Positions 18,140 through 27,652 are shown, counted from the stretch's first letter. The stretch: 56,716 nucleotides of DNA from Pseudooctadecabacter sp. (GCF_020627745.1 NZ_JAHDGE010000017.1:1-56716), one strand, 5' to 3'. Notes: generated by a model not told the origin, from the sequence alone. Numbers and translations: made by a program.

Positions 18140-19478
18140 CGGCGAGGGTCATCCCGTCGACCATCAGGCTGGGCACCACACGGCTCAGATGGGTGCGTGC
18201 GTCATTGGCTGGCACAATCCGGCCCAGCATATCCAACAGGTTGCCAGCCACTGTGCATTCATTCACGGGATAGGCGATTTCGCCGTTTTCAACCCAAAAG
18301 CCCGATGCGCCCCGTGAATAGTCGCCTGTGTTGGGATTGATCGTGGACCCGATCATGGAGGTGATCAGAAGACCTGTGCCCATGTCGCGCAACAGGTCGG
18401 CTCTGCTTTGGGTGCCTTGGGTCAGGGCCACATGGGTGACGGATGGGGACGGCGGGCCGGAGGTCCCGCGCGACGCGCTGGCGGTACTTTTCAGGTCCAG
18501 CTTGCGGGCTGTCGAAAGGTCCAGCGTCCAGCCGGTCAGGACGCCATGTTCGATGATCCTGCGTTCGGATGTGGGCAGGCCCTCGCCATCGAACAGACGC
18601 GACCCCGCCACGCGGGGGCGGTGCGGATTTTCGATCAGGTCGATATCGTCCGGCAGGATGCGTTCGCCCACTTTGCCCAGCAGCCACGATGATCCCCGGG
18701 CCACTGAGGCCCCGTTGCTGGCAGACAGCAGATGCCCGATCAGCGAAGATGCGATGCGTTCATCAAACACGACCGGATAGGTGCCGGTCTTGGGCCGCCG
18801 CGCGCCGTGGCGTTCCACGGTGCGTTCACCTGCGACCCGCCCGATGTCTGCCGCAGAACGGCGGTCGGACAGATGGATGCGGCTGTCATAGTCGTAATCC
18901 CGTTCCATGCCTGTCCCGGTCCCTGCAATGGCCACGGAACTAAGCGTGTGAGCAGTGCTTTCATAGCCGCCGGAAAACCCGTTGGTCGCCGCTAGATGGA
19001 CCTGACGGCGGCCATAGGCGGCGGTCGTGGACTGAGCCTGTGTGACGCCCTCGACGGACATTGCTGCGGCTTCAGCCTCACGCGCTTGGTCCTCGAGCCA
19101 TGCGGGATCGGGTTCGGGGCTGGCGTCAACCAGATCAAGGCGGCTGACGTCAAGGTCCGAGGCAAGCTGGGCAGGGTCGGCCAGCCCCGCATTGGGGTCC
19201 TCGGGGGCGGCACCGGCCATAACAACGGCGCGCTGGGCCATTTCCTCAATCGTGCGGTCTGAGGTGTCGGAGGCGGAAACATTGGCCGACCGGTTGCCCA
19301 CAAAGACACGAAGGCCGATATCGGTGCCTTCGGCGCGCTGGGCTTCCTCAAGCACAGAATTGCGCACGTCAATGGACACGGAGGTACCAGCGACGGCCAC
19401 CGCATCCGCGGCATCCGCGCCTGCGGCTTTGGCGGCATCAATAAGACGGTGGGTGAGATCGGCAAGCGATTGGGTCAT
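18132..19478 (-). CDS. pmbA: TldD/PmbA-family metalloprotease component (PmbA/TldE)
   Basis: 448 residues of the PmbA (TldE) half of the TldD/TldE protease, which processes modified peptides and unfolded proteins in the cytoplasm. Typical segments are NVSASDTSDRTIEEM, FDERIASSLIGHL and, near the C terminus, TGDYSRGASGFWVENGEI. The HExxH metal motif is not present, as expected for PmbA, which partners with TldD; no tldD is in the window. It heads the pmbA-cysQ-DUF4170-waaA-lpxK string. Confidence 0.9.
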   Translation of the reverse strand: MTQSLADLTHRLIDAAKAAGADAADAVAVAGTSVSIDVRNSVLEEAQRAEGTDIGLRVFVGNRSANVSASDTSDRTIEEMAQRAVVMAGAAPEDPNAGLADPAQLASDLDVSRLDLVDASPEPDPAWLEDQAREAEAAAMSVEGVTQAQSTTAAYGRRQVHLAATNGFSGGYESTAHTLSSVAIAGTGTGMERDYDYDSRIHLSDRRSAADIGRVAGERTVERHGARRPKTGTYPVVFDERIASSLIGHLLSASNGASVARGSSWLLGKVGERILPDDIDLIENPHRPRVAGSRLFDGEGLPTSERRIIEHGVLTGWTLDLSTARKLDLKSTASASRGTSGPPSPSVTHVALTQGTQSRADLLRDMGTGLLITSMIGSTINPNTGDYSRGASGFWVENGEIAYPVNECTVAGNLLDMLGRIVPANDARTHLSRVVPSLMVDGMTLAGE

Positions 19479-19514
19479 GAAACTTCCTTTGCTTGCCTGC
19501 TCAGGTAGTCCGTG

Positions 19515-19546
19515 TTGCAGCGACCCGCAAGGGCGGGCCGCTGCAA
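19515..19546 (-). other. Long hairpin between DUF2125 gene and pmbA
   Basis: TTGCAGCG (19515-19522) and CGCTGCAA (19539-19546), then CCCGC (19524-19528) and GCGGG (19533-19537) inside, around loop AAGG: 13 paired bases with one internal mismatch. It lies just 3' of the DUF2125 stop on the minus strand but lacks a T run, so termination would be inefficient or factor-dependent. Confidence 0.5.
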
Positions 19547-19553
19547 AGATCGG

Positions 19554-21053
19554 TTACTGGAGCCGCTGGCCGTTGGCCAGAACATGGCCCTGTTCGTTCA
19601 CTTCGATGACGGATTCCAGCATGTCATCGCCCACCGGCGTGGCGAACATGCCCATCATCATACGTGGCATCATCAGATCCTCGGCGGGAATGAAACCCAT
19701 ATCAACCAGCGTATCCATCAGCGCGTTGGCCCCGTTCAGATTGATCGTGATTGCGCCTTCGGGACGGGGCAGGCCGGGGATTGTCTCAAAGTCGGTCCAG
19801 TCAAAGGTCATGGAACCTTGCGCCGTGGCCTCGGCCCCGACAGCAGCGATGCGCAGGGATTCGATGGTCACCTCGTCAACTTCCACCGGTGGTGGACCGG
19901 CCATCTGGGACAGCGCGGCAAAATCCAGAAGATCAACACCGTTGGTGCCCACCCCTGTCACGTCCAGTGTAATATCCGCGGGATCGCGGGGCAGCTGGCC
20001 CGCGGGATCAAACAGGTTCCAGATTGTATCAGCCATAGTGATGCCTGTGATGGACGTGGCCACGCGGAAATCCTGTGCCTCGTCCGAGGCATTAAGCGGA
20101 AGAACATATTTTGCGTAGATGCCGGCCATGGCAAATTCCAGATCACCCGGAAAGACCAGAGGATCGTTCATCAGCAATGTAAAATCGGCAGCTTCGACGT
20201 CGAGGTCCATACCGTCTTCGCCAAGACTGAGGGTGAACGTCTGGGGTCCGGTGGTGCTTTCCTGACGGTTCAGCAAATCGGTTTCCAGTGTGGTGACGCT
20301 GCTGGAGGAGGTCCCTTCGCCCAAACTGTCAACCATCACGCTCAGGCCGTCGCGCATGGCCTGGCTCAGGTTGAGAATGTTGGAGCCGCCCACAGGCAGG
20401 CTGGCGTCGATGGATGTCCGGATGGGCCGGGTGGTCTGTTTGCTGATTGACGTGACATTGTCGGCGGTAAAGGTGAATTCTGCCACGCTGTCACCGGTCA
20501 TCGACTCGGTGACATATCGGATCAGGTTGCCTTCGGTAATGCGGCTGTCATTGGAAAACGCCGTCATTGTCAGGAAACCGGTCATATCGACGTTTTCGCC
20601 GCCCTCACCTTCCATCGTGATACGGGTGACCTCAATGCGCAGGTTCGTGGCATCTGTATCATAGGCGATGTCGCCCGGTTCACCCGTGGCGACAGCCGTG
20701 TAGCCGTCGTGGGTCATGACCATTTCGGCGTTGAAGGACCCTTCGCCCGCAGCGCCGCCGGACAGAGTGATCGCCATGGGGGAGGGATAGGTGATTGTCA
20801 CGCTGCCATCACCGTTTTCGGACATGGCAAGGGCATCGGCGGTGATCTGGAAGGAGGCTTCGCCGCCGGGCAGGATGAAATTCAGTTCAGGCGACACAGA
20901 ACCGCCGGATGGATCACCGGACAGCGTTCCGCCCGCCGCACTGATCAGCGCCTGCTGGTTCGACCAGACATCCGCCGCTGTAACGTCGGCAAAGACCGGG
21001 GTCGCAAGGGCGGCGGTCAGGACCGCAAGGCTGGTGGTGAAAGATCGGGACAT
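19554..21053 (-). CDS. DUF2125 exported protein, paralogue 2
   Basis: A 499-residue protein with a Sec signal peptide (MSRSFTTSLAVLTAALATPVFA) and a beta-rich body; no transmembrane segment after the signal. GGAGAG precedes the ATG at 21053. DUF2125 function is unknown. It is a tandem paralogue of the gene upstream: both begin the mature part with ADVTA, and share RPEG, PRMM.GMFATPVGDDML and the last residues GHVLANGQRL. Overall conservation is clearly highest at the C-terminal end. Confidence 0.8.
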   Translation of the reverse strand: MSRSFTTSLAVLTAALATPVFADVTAADVWSNQQALISAAGGTLSGDPSGGSVSPELNFILPGGEASFQITADALAMSENGDGSVTITYPSPMAITLSGGAAGEGSFNAEMVMTHDGYTAVATGEPGDIAYDTDATNLRIEVTRITMEGEGGENVDMTGFLTMTAFSNDSRITEGNLIRYVTESMTGDSVAEFTFTADNVTSISKQTTRPIRTSIDASLPVGGSNILNLSQAMRDGLSVMVDSLGEGTSSSSVTTLETDLLNRQESTTGPQTFTLSLGEDGMDLDVEAADFTLLMNDPLVFPGDLEFAMAGIYAKYVLPLNASDEAQDFRVATSITGITMADTIWNLFDPAGQLPRDPADITLDVTGVGTNGVDLLDFAALSQMAGPPPVEVDEVTIESLRIAAVGAEATAQGSMTFDWTDFETIPGLPRPEGAITINLNGANALMDTLVDMGFIPAEDLMMPRMMMGMFATPVGDDMLESVIEVNEQGHVLANGQRLQ

Positions 21054-21120
21054 GGAACTCTCCTGCAAACTGGTCGCGCCCCGCTTGGCGGGACGCATTC
21101 TGGCACAACTTGGCCCTTAC

Positions 21121-22641
21121 CTAGCGCAGGCGCTGCCCGTTGGCGAGGACATGGCCCTCGGAATTGACACCGAGCGTGGAGGTAAGCATGTCGTCGCCCA
21201 CCGGCGTGGCAAACATGCCCAGCATCATGCGCGGCATCATCGCCTGATCCTGCGGGATCAGCCCCATTTCGATCAGATTGTCGATCAGGCCGTTGACGCC
21301 ATTGATAGCAAGGTTCACTTCCCCTTCGGGGCGGGGGAACCCGTCGAATGTCTCGACGTCGGTGTTGTCAAAGGTGAAGGCCCCGTCGCCGGTGATTTCG
21401 GCCCCGGCGGCGCGCAGGGTCAGATCGGTGATCGTGACGGCGTTCAGTTCTCCGGGGACATCGGTGCCGGTCATGGCCTCTTGCTGGGCCGGATCAAGAA
21501 AGTCGAAGAAAGGCGTGATTTGCAGATCAAGCCCGAGGGCCAGGGTGATGGCATCGCGCGGCAGGGTCTGGGCGGGGTCAAACAGGTTCCAGATGCCGTC
21601 ACTGACAGACAGATCGGTGAAATCGAATGCCAGACGGGCATCCCGTGGGCCACCGCTGCCCGCGCTCAGAGGTACAGCAAAATCGAAGCCGTATTTTGCC
21701 ATTGTGACGTCAATCGGAAAGGGCAGTTCCTGAGGGGCGCTGACAGACACATCAATGCCCTGCGCCCCGCCGCTGTAGGAGGCGCCGTCGTAATCAAACC
21801 CGAAATCCATCCGACCGCCTTCGGTGACAGCCGTCCCCGACACGTTTTCGCCATCGGCCGCGATGTCGAAAACATATCGTACATCGCCAAAGGTATACCC
21901 GCCGGTCATGGCCAGACCGTCAATGAAGGGCGGAACATCGGCATCCATGTCCATATCGGGCGGGATCGCCACCGTCGCAGCCATGGCCAGTTCGGCCATA
22001 TCCGCCGCCAGTGAGACAGAGTTGCTGCCACCCGTGTCGGCAAAATTCACATCAATATCCAGCGCGCCCAGATCGAAGCTGTAATCGACCTCGTTCACTT
22101 CGCCTTCGGTGATTGAATAGGTGCCGGCCATGTCGCGCATCACAAGGGCGGACTGGCCCAGTTCGACCTGTTGGGCTGCGGCACCTTCAAGACTGTCTGC
22201 CGTAAAGGAATAAAGGTCGGCACTGATGTCATACTGCATCGCGTCGGGTTCACCCGACACTTCAATATCCATGTTGGACTGTCGGACCGTCATGATCAGC
22301 GTTCCGGGTTCTTCAAACTCCGGCGTGAATTTCACGGTCATGGGATAGCTGTCGGGGATGCTGATGCTGACCGTGCCATCGCCATTCTCTGTCAGGGCGA
22401 TATCGCCCAGATCTGCAAGAACCGTGACGTCGTCATCGGTCATTTCGATGCGCACGTCTGACACTGTCAGGGTGTCGCCTGACATTTCCTCACCGCCGGT
22501 GCTGAAGCCCTGACCGAAGGTTTCCATCTGCGTGGTCCAGCTGTCCCAGACCTGTTGGGCGGTGACATCGGCGGCGGCGGATGTGCCACACAGGATGGCA
22601 GCGATCAGAGGGGTGTGGCGAAGAAGCGGCAGACGGCGCAT
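21121..22641 (-). CDS. DUF2125 exported protein, paralogue 1
   Basis: A 506-residue protein with a Sec signal peptide (MRRLPLLRHTPLIAAILC, cleavage near SAAA) and a long beta-rich acidic body. AAGGAAA precedes the ATG at 22641. It ends PRMMLGMFATPVGDDML then SEGHVLANGQRLR, nearly the same as the second copy 67 nt downstream. The strong periplasmic or outer-membrane character is inferred from the signal peptide and composition. Function unknown. Confidence 0.8.
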   Translation of the reverse strand: MRRLPLLRHTPLIAAILCGTSAAADVTAQQVWDSWTTQMETFGQGFSTGGEEMSGDTLTVSDVRIEMTDDDVTVLADLGDIALTENGDGTVSISIPDSYPMTVKFTPEFEEPGTLIMTVRQSNMDIEVSGEPDAMQYDISADLYSFTADSLEGAAAQQVELGQSALVMRDMAGTYSITEGEVNEVDYSFDLGALDIDVNFADTGGSNSVSLAADMAELAMAATVAIPPDMDMDADVPPFIDGLAMTGGYTFGDVRYVFDIAADGENVSGTAVTEGGRMDFGFDYDGASYSGGAQGIDVSVSAPQELPFPIDVTMAKYGFDFAVPLSAGSGGPRDARLAFDFTDLSVSDGIWNLFDPAQTLPRDAITLALGLDLQITPFFDFLDPAQQEAMTGTDVPGELNAVTITDLTLRAAGAEITGDGAFTFDNTDVETFDGFPRPEGEVNLAINGVNGLIDNLIEMGLIPQDQAMMPRMMLGMFATPVGDDMLTSTLGVNSEGHVLANGQRLR

Positions 22642-22768
22642 GGAATTTCCTTTGTCAAAAACTGTTGAAGACAGCTTTTCAACTCAGCCGCGAAGGGTCA
22701 AGGTCAGGAAAACGTGACAACGCGGTTGTATTCGCGTGGATATGTGCATTTTTTCAGGAGGCTGCGCG

Positions 22769-23518
22769 ATGGATATGACAGAAAAGGTCGTTTTGATCAC
22801 AGGGGCGAGCCGCGGGATCGGGGCGGCGACGGCGCGCGAATTTGTGGCCGCCGGGGCGAAGGTCGCGTTGGTCGCGCGGTCGGCAGATGCGATTGGGGCG
22901 TTGGCGGATGAATTGGGCGATGGGGCTATGGCAGTGCCGTGCGACGTCGCCGATTACCGGTCCGTGTCGGATGCGATTGCCAGAACCGAAGGCGCATTCG
23001 GACCACTGGATGTTCTGATCGGCAATGCCGGATTGCTGGACCCGATCAGCCATCTGGCAGAGGCCGATGTGGACGCCTGGGGCGCCACCATCGACGTGAA
23101 CCTCAAGGGTGTGTTCAACGGCATGCGCGCGGCCATGCCGGGGATGATTGACCGTGGCGCAGGCACGATCATCACCGTGTCCTCAGGTGCGGCCCACGGC
23201 CCGGTCGAGGGTTGGTCCTCCTACTGTGCGTCCAAGGCGGGGGCCTATATGCTGACCCGCTGCGCCGACAAGGAAGCCCGCGACAAGGGCCTGCGCATCC
23301 TTGGCCTGTCCCCCGGCACCGTGGCGACAGATATGCAGCGCGACATCAAGGCGTCGGGCATCAATCCGGTCAGTCAGCTTGAGTGGTCCGACCACATCCC
23401 GCCCGAATGGCCCGCCAAGGCGCTGATGTGGATGTGCACCGCCGCCGCTGACAGCTTTCTGGGCGACGATGTGTCCTTGCGCGATGAGGACGTCCGCCGC
23501 GCTGTCGGCCTGATATGA
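22769..23518 (+). CDS. Short-chain dehydrogenase/reductase
   Basis: A classical SDR of 249 residues: TGASRGIGAATAREF for NAD(P) binding, IGNAGLLDP, the catalytic Ser in SSGAA and YCASKAG with the Tyr/Lys pair, then SPGTVATDMQ. CAGGAG stands before the ATG at 22769. Substrate unknown. It is coupled by ATGA to a crotonase-family gene, suggesting an acyl-CoA-related pathway. Confidence 0.87.
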   Translation: MDMTEKVVLITGASRGIGAATAREFVAAGAKVALVARSADAIGALADELGDGAMAVPCDVADYRSVSDAIARTEGAFGPLDVLIGNAGLLDPISHLAEADVDAWGATIDVNLKGVFNGMRAAMPGMIDRGAGTIITVSSGAAHGPVEGWSSYCASKAGAYMLTRCADKEARDKGLRILGLSPGTVATDMQRDIKASGINPVSQLEWSDHIPPEWPAKALMWMCTAAADSFLGDDVSLRDEDVRRAVGLI

Positions 23519-24123
23519 TTGAGGCGATCCCCGACACAGACCGCCTGACCTTGCGGATCAACCGGCCCGACAAGGCAAATGCCCTGACCGAGGCGATGTT
23601 GAACGATCTGGCCGGTCATGTTGAGGGTGCCACGTGCAAGGTGTTGATCCTGACCGGTGCGGGATCCGTGTTCAGCGCAGGCGCCGATCTGGACGACGTG
23701 CGCCATGGGACATTGGCGACCTCGCCCGCCTGGGAAAGGTTGTCGTCAGCCATCGCGGGGTTCGAAGGGCTGAGCGTCGCGGCACTCAACGGGTCCTGCG
23801 CGGGGGGGTCCATGGGTATGATGCTGGCCTGTGATCTGCGCGTCGCCGTTCCGTCGGCCAAAGTGTTTTACCCCGTCATCAAGATTGGTGTCTTGCCCCA
23901 ACCGTCCGACCCCGCGCGGCTGAAAGAACTGGTGGGGCCCGCCGTGGCCAAACGCATCCTTCTGACGGGGGCCAAACTGACGGCATCCGAGGCACAGGCC
24001 GCCGGATTGATCGACGTGATCGCGCAGACGGGGCTGGAGGACGCTGTGGAGGCACTGATCGCGCCTACGCTTTCAGCTCCCTTGGACCAGATCAAAGGGA
24101 TCAAGGCGTTGATTGCAGGCTAG
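23515..24123 (+). CDS. Enoyl-CoA hydratase/isomerase (crotonase) family protein, catalytic Glu residues absent
   Basis: A 202-residue crotonase fold, shorter than the usual 255-260 because the C-terminal helical region is missing. The oxyanion-hole segments FSAGADLDD (53-61) and CAGGSMGMMLACDLRVA (95-111) are intact. The two catalytic glutamates of enoyl-CoA hydratase are replaced: the PE in the PE-K/L-G motif is PV (Val121 in YPVIKIGVLP) and the second is Arg147 (VAKRILLTG). So a simple hydratase reaction is doubtful; an isomerase, thioesterase or binding role is possible. Overlaps the SDR gene by 4 nt. Confidence 0.8.
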   Translation: MIEAIPDTDRLTLRINRPDKANALTEAMLNDLAGHVEGATCKVLILTGAGSVFSAGADLDDVRHGTLATSPAWERLSSAIAGFEGLSVAALNGSCAGGSMGMMLACDLRVAVPSAKVFYPVIKIGVLPQPSDPARLKELVGPAVAKRILLTGAKLTASEAQAAGLIDVIAQTGLEDAVEALIAPTLSAPLDQIKGIKALIAG

Positions 24124-24165
24124 GCCTCGTTTAACTGGCGGTAACGCGCTGGAGGGAACGGCTGC

Positions 24166-25476
24166 ATGGAAAATATGCTCGAAACGGCAATGGGATACGG
24201 CATGACCGCCTATGAGGTCGCGCTGGCGTGGATCATCGACCCCGCAAATTGGGTGCAGTTTGCCCTGCTGGTGGGGTCCTATCTGGCTGCGGTGGTGATC
24301 ACCCGAAAACTGAACCCCAAGCTGACCCAACTGCTGACCCCGACGCAGGGCAATGACTCCCTGTTGGCCAAAGTGCGCCGGTTTGTTCTGTTGTTCTTGC
24401 CCCTGCTGTTGCCATTATTGGCCTTCGGGCTGACAGCCATCGGGGAACAGGTCACGCGGTCGATCTTCGGATCGGGTGAGGTTATTGCCTTCGGCAAACG
24501 GGTTTTCCTGTTCCTGGCCGTGCGTGCCTTTGTGCGCGATATGCTGACCGATCCGATGCTCAAGGCGTTGGGCAAGACGGTGCTGGTGCCACTGGCCGCG
24601 ATCTATGCATTGGGCTTTCTTGATCCGCTGCTGCTGTGGATGGAAACGACAATTATTCCGCTGGGGAACATGTCGTTTTCTTTGCTGGGTTTGCTGCGGT
24701 TTCTGGTGGTGGCGTCGATCATGTTCTGGCTGGGCCGCTGGTCCAACGACCAGTCTACCGCGATCATCGAAAAGCAGGAAATGCGCCCCGCGACGCGCCA
24801 GTTGGCGGCAAAAGCGGCTGAGATCGCGATCTTTGGCGCGGCCTTCCTTGTGGCGATGAACATCGCTGGTATCCCCCTGACGTCGCTTGCGGTGCTGACC
24901 GGTGCCTTGGGTGTCGGTATCGGTTTCGGCCTGCAAAAGATTGCGTCCAACTTCGTGTCCGGCGTGATCTTGCTGTTGGAAGGTCAGGCGACGGTCGGGG
25001 ATTACGTTGAACTCGACGGGGGCGAGGCCGGTACGATTGTGCGCATGACGGCCCGCGCCGCAATCCTAGAAACCTATGACGGCAAATGGATCGTTGTCCC
25101 GAACGAGGATTTCATCGTCACACGGGTGGTCAATTATTCCGACAGCGGGTCTGCCAATCGGTATGATGTGTCGTTCTCGGTCAGCTATGACACCGACATA
25201 AACCGCATCCCTGATATCGTGGGGCCTGCGGTGGCGGCGTTGGATTTTGTGTTAGATCAGCCCGAAGAACCCGATGTGGAACTGGACGGGTTTGGCGATA
25301 GCGGCATCGACTTTGTCGTGGAATTCTGGGTCAACGGCATTGATGACGGCAAGAACAAATACCGCAGCCACGTGCGGTTTGCGATTTGGAATGCGTTAAA
25401 AGACGCAGGCATCGAAATCCCGTTCCCGCAACGTGTGGTCCACCTGAAGGGCGCGGCCCCCGCGCTGCCCGAGTGA
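24166..25476 (+). CDS. MscS-family mechanosensitive ion channel
   Basis: A 436-residue inner-membrane channel. Several N-terminal transmembrane helices precede the pore helix and beta-domain, seen in GVGIGFGLQKIASNFVSGVI and EGQATVGDYVELDGGEAGT, then VVPNEDFIVTRVVNYS. It opens under osmotic downshock. The length exceeds that of E. coli MscS (286 residues) because of extra N-terminal helices. The stop overlaps the following flavoprotein's GTG start. Confidence 0.9.
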   Translation: MENMLETAMGYGMTAYEVALAWIIDPANWVQFALLVGSYLAAVVITRKLNPKLTQLLTPTQGNDSLLAKVRRFVLLFLPLLLPLLAFGLTAIGEQVTRSIFGSGEVIAFGKRVFLFLAVRAFVRDMLTDPMLKALGKTVLVPLAAIYALGFLDPLLLWMETTIIPLGNMSFSLLGLLRFLVVASIMFWLGRWSNDQSTAIIEKQEMRPATRQLAAKAAEIAIFGAAFLVAMNIAGIPLTSLAVLTGALGVGIGFGLQKIASNFVSGVILLLEGQATVGDYVELDGGEAGTIVRMTARAAILETYDGKWIVVPNEDFIVTRVVNYSDSGSANRYDVSFSVSYDTDINRIPDIVGPAVAALDFVLDQPEEPDVELDGFGDSGIDFVVEFWVNGIDDGKNKYRSHVRFAIWNALKDAGIEIPFPQRVVHLKGAAPALPE

Positions 25477-26660
25477 TTGACGCCCTGATCATTGGGGGTG
25501 GTCCGGCGGGCTTGATGGCCGCTGATGTCATTTCAGCGGCGGGGCACAGCGTCATCGTGGCCGACCGGATGCCCACCGTGGGACGCAAATTTCTGATGGC
25601 GGGAAAGTCCGGTTTGAACCTGACCAAAGACGAACCGGCGGATGCGTTTCAGACGTGGTATGGCACCGCCCAACCTGCGCTGGCCCCGACACTGACAGCC
25701 TTCGGGCCTGACGCGGTGCAGGACTGGGCCAAAGCACTTGGGCAAGAGGTCTTCACCGGATCAACGGGGCGCGTGTTTCCCAAAACAATGAAGGCGTCGC
25801 CTCTGTTGCGGGCGTGGATGAGGCAGTTGGCGGACCAAGATGTAGAGGTCCGGACCCGCTGGCGCTGGACCGGCTGGGATGGCCCCTCGGCGGTCTTTGA
25901 TACACCGGATGGCGAAAAGCGGATCGTGGCGCGCGTCACCGTTCTGGCGCTGGGCGGGGCCAGTTGGGCGCGGCTGGGATCGGATGGCGTTTGGGCCGGC
26001 GTCATGCCGCAGGTGATGACGCCGTTTCAGCCTGCCAACGTCGGGTTTGAGGTGTCTTGGTCCCCGCATATGACCGCGCATTTCGGCGCTGCCGTCAAAG
26101 GGTGTCGTTTGACGGCCGGTGGGTTGGACAGCCGTGGGGAATTCATCGTCTCAAAACGCGGGATTGAAGGCGGCGGCATCTATGCCGTTTCAGCCGCCAT
26201 GCGCGACGGTGCGCCGCTGATGCTGGACCTGCTGCCAGACATGACCCTGGACGACATACGCACGCGGCTGGCCTCCGGCAAAGCCAAGCAATCCTTGGCC
26301 AACGTCATGCGCAAGACGTTGAAACTGGACGGCGTGAAACGCGCGCTCTTCAATGAATTCGGGCGCGGGGCACAGGACATCGCCGCGACGCTAAAGGCGC
26401 TGCCCTTTCCGCCGCTGGCCCCTCGTCCCATGGATGAGGCGATTTCAACTGCGGGCGGTGTGCGCTTTGATGCACTGACTGATGACCTTGAGCTCCGCGA
26501 CAGGGCCGGTGTGTTCTGCGCCGGTGAAATGCTTGATTGGGAGGCGCCGACGGGTGGCTATCTGATCACCGGCTGTCTGGCCACGGGTCGGCACGCGGGG
26601 CAGGCCGCGTTAACGCGGCTTCAAACGTCGCCCGCGCACCGGGCGCATCAAACATCGTAA
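25473..26660 (+). CDS. TIGR03862-type flavoprotein (HI0933-like NAD(P)/FAD oxidoreductase)
   Basis: 395 residues from the GTG at 25473, which overlaps the MscS stop (GTGA). The FAD motif GGGPAGLMAADV is at the N terminus, followed by GRKFLMAGKSGLNLT, the signature of this family, and CAGEMLDWEAPTGGY near the C terminus for flavin contact. Family members are uncharacterised reductases. Longer in-frame starts exist, but the coupled GTG fits the family N terminus. Confidence 0.87.
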   Translation: MIDALIIGGGPAGLMAADVISAAGHSVIVADRMPTVGRKFLMAGKSGLNLTKDEPADAFQTWYGTAQPALAPTLTAFGPDAVQDWAKALGQEVFTGSTGRVFPKTMKASPLLRAWMRQLADQDVEVRTRWRWTGWDGPSAVFDTPDGEKRIVARVTVLALGGASWARLGSDGVWAGVMPQVMTPFQPANVGFEVSWSPHMTAHFGAAVKGCRLTAGGLDSRGEFIVSKRGIEGGGIYAVSAAMRDGAPLMLDLLPDMTLDDIRTRLASGKAKQSLANVMRKTLKLDGVKRALFNEFGRGAQDIAATLKALPFPPLAPRPMDEAISTAGGVRFDALTDDLELRDRAGVFCAGEMLDWEAPTGGYLITGCLATGRHAGQAALTRLQTSPAHRAHQTS

Positions 26661-27652
26661 TAGTCGCGGTACCAGTCGACAAACGCCTGCACGCCGGTTT
26701 GCACGTCCGTTTTGGGGGCATAGCCCGTGAGGGTTTTTAGCAGTGTCCCGTCCGCCCAAGTGGCGGGCACATCGCCGGGCTGCATATCCATGAAATTCTT
26801 TTGTGCGGTCTGGCCCAGTGCTTTCTCAATCGCTTCGATAAAGGCCATAAGCTGCACGGGTTCGCCGTTGCCGATGTTGACGATGCGGTGGGGGGCCACG
26901 GGCGACAGGCTGTCGCCATCGGGCACCTCATCCAGCCGTTGGGGCACAGCGTCCAGCAGCAGGTGAATGCCGCGCACGAGGTCTTCGACATAGGTAAAAT
27001 CGCGGCGCATGTCGCCGTGGTTGTAGACGTCGATCGCGTCCCCGTTCAACACGGCCTTGGTGAATTTGAACAGCGCCATGTCGGGCCGTCCCCAAGGGCC
27101 ATAGACCGTGAAGAACCGGAACATGGTCGTGGGGATGTCGTAAAGATGGGCATAGCTGTGGGCCATGACCTCATTCGCCTTTTTGGTGGCCGCATAGAAC
27201 GACATCTGCGTGTCGGCCTTGTCCGTCTCTGTGTAGGGCATCTGCGTGTTCGCCCCATAGGCGGAGGAGGTCGAGGCGAGCAGCAGGTGTTTCACCGGCG
27301 TGGCGCGCACGGCCTCAAGCAGGTTGAACGTGCCGATGATATTGGCATCAACGTAGGATCGCGGCGCATCGATGGAATAGCGCACGCCCGCTTGCCCGGC
27401 GAGGTGGATCACATAATCGGGGCGCACGTCGGCCACCAGATCGTGCAGGACGCCGTCCGCCTCAAGCCGGTCATTGACCGCACGAAAGCGCGCCGATTGC
27501 AGCAGATTGGCCTGACGCCGTTCTTTCAGGCGGACATCGTAGTAATCCGTCATGGCGTCGAAACCGACCACATCGAACCCCTGCGCCAGCAGCAGTTTGG
27601 ACAGGTGATAACCAATAAATCCGGCTGAGCCGGTGATCAGCGCGGTGGGCAT
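26648..27652 (-). CDS. UDP-glucuronate 4-epimerase
   Basis: Converts UDP-glucuronate to UDP-galacturonate. The 334 residues have GSAGFIGYHL for NAD, STSSAYGAN and YAATKKANE with the catalytic Tyr/Lys, and the family-typical FRFFTVYGPWGRPDM. It belongs to the LspL/GalE-like uronate epimerase group. Its ATG overlaps the ugd stop (TAATG), so the two enzymes act in sequence. Its 3' end overlaps the convergent flavoprotein gene by 13 nt. Confidence 0.9.
   Translation of the reverse strand: MPTALITGSAGFIGYHLSKLLLAQGFDVVGFDAMTDYYDVRLKERRQANLLQSARFRAVNDRLEADGVLHDLVADVRPDYVIHLAGQAGVRYSIDAPRSYVDANIIGTFNLLEAVRATPVKHLLLASTSSAYGANTQMPYTETDKADTQMSFYAATKKANEVMAHSYAHLYDIPTTMFRFFTVYGPWGRPDMALFKFTKAVLNGDAIDVYNHGDMRRDFTYVEDLVRGIHLLLDAVPQRLDEVPDGDSLSPVAPHRIVNIGNGEPVQLMAFIEAIEKALGQTAQKNFMDMQPGDVPATWADGTLLKTLTGYAPKTDVQTGVQAFVDWYRDYYDV

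Noticed and set aside
20791..22014. A 407-residue open frame antisense to the DUF2125 pair.
   Set aside because: The DUF2125 genes have signal peptides and matching paralogy; the antisense frame has neither.
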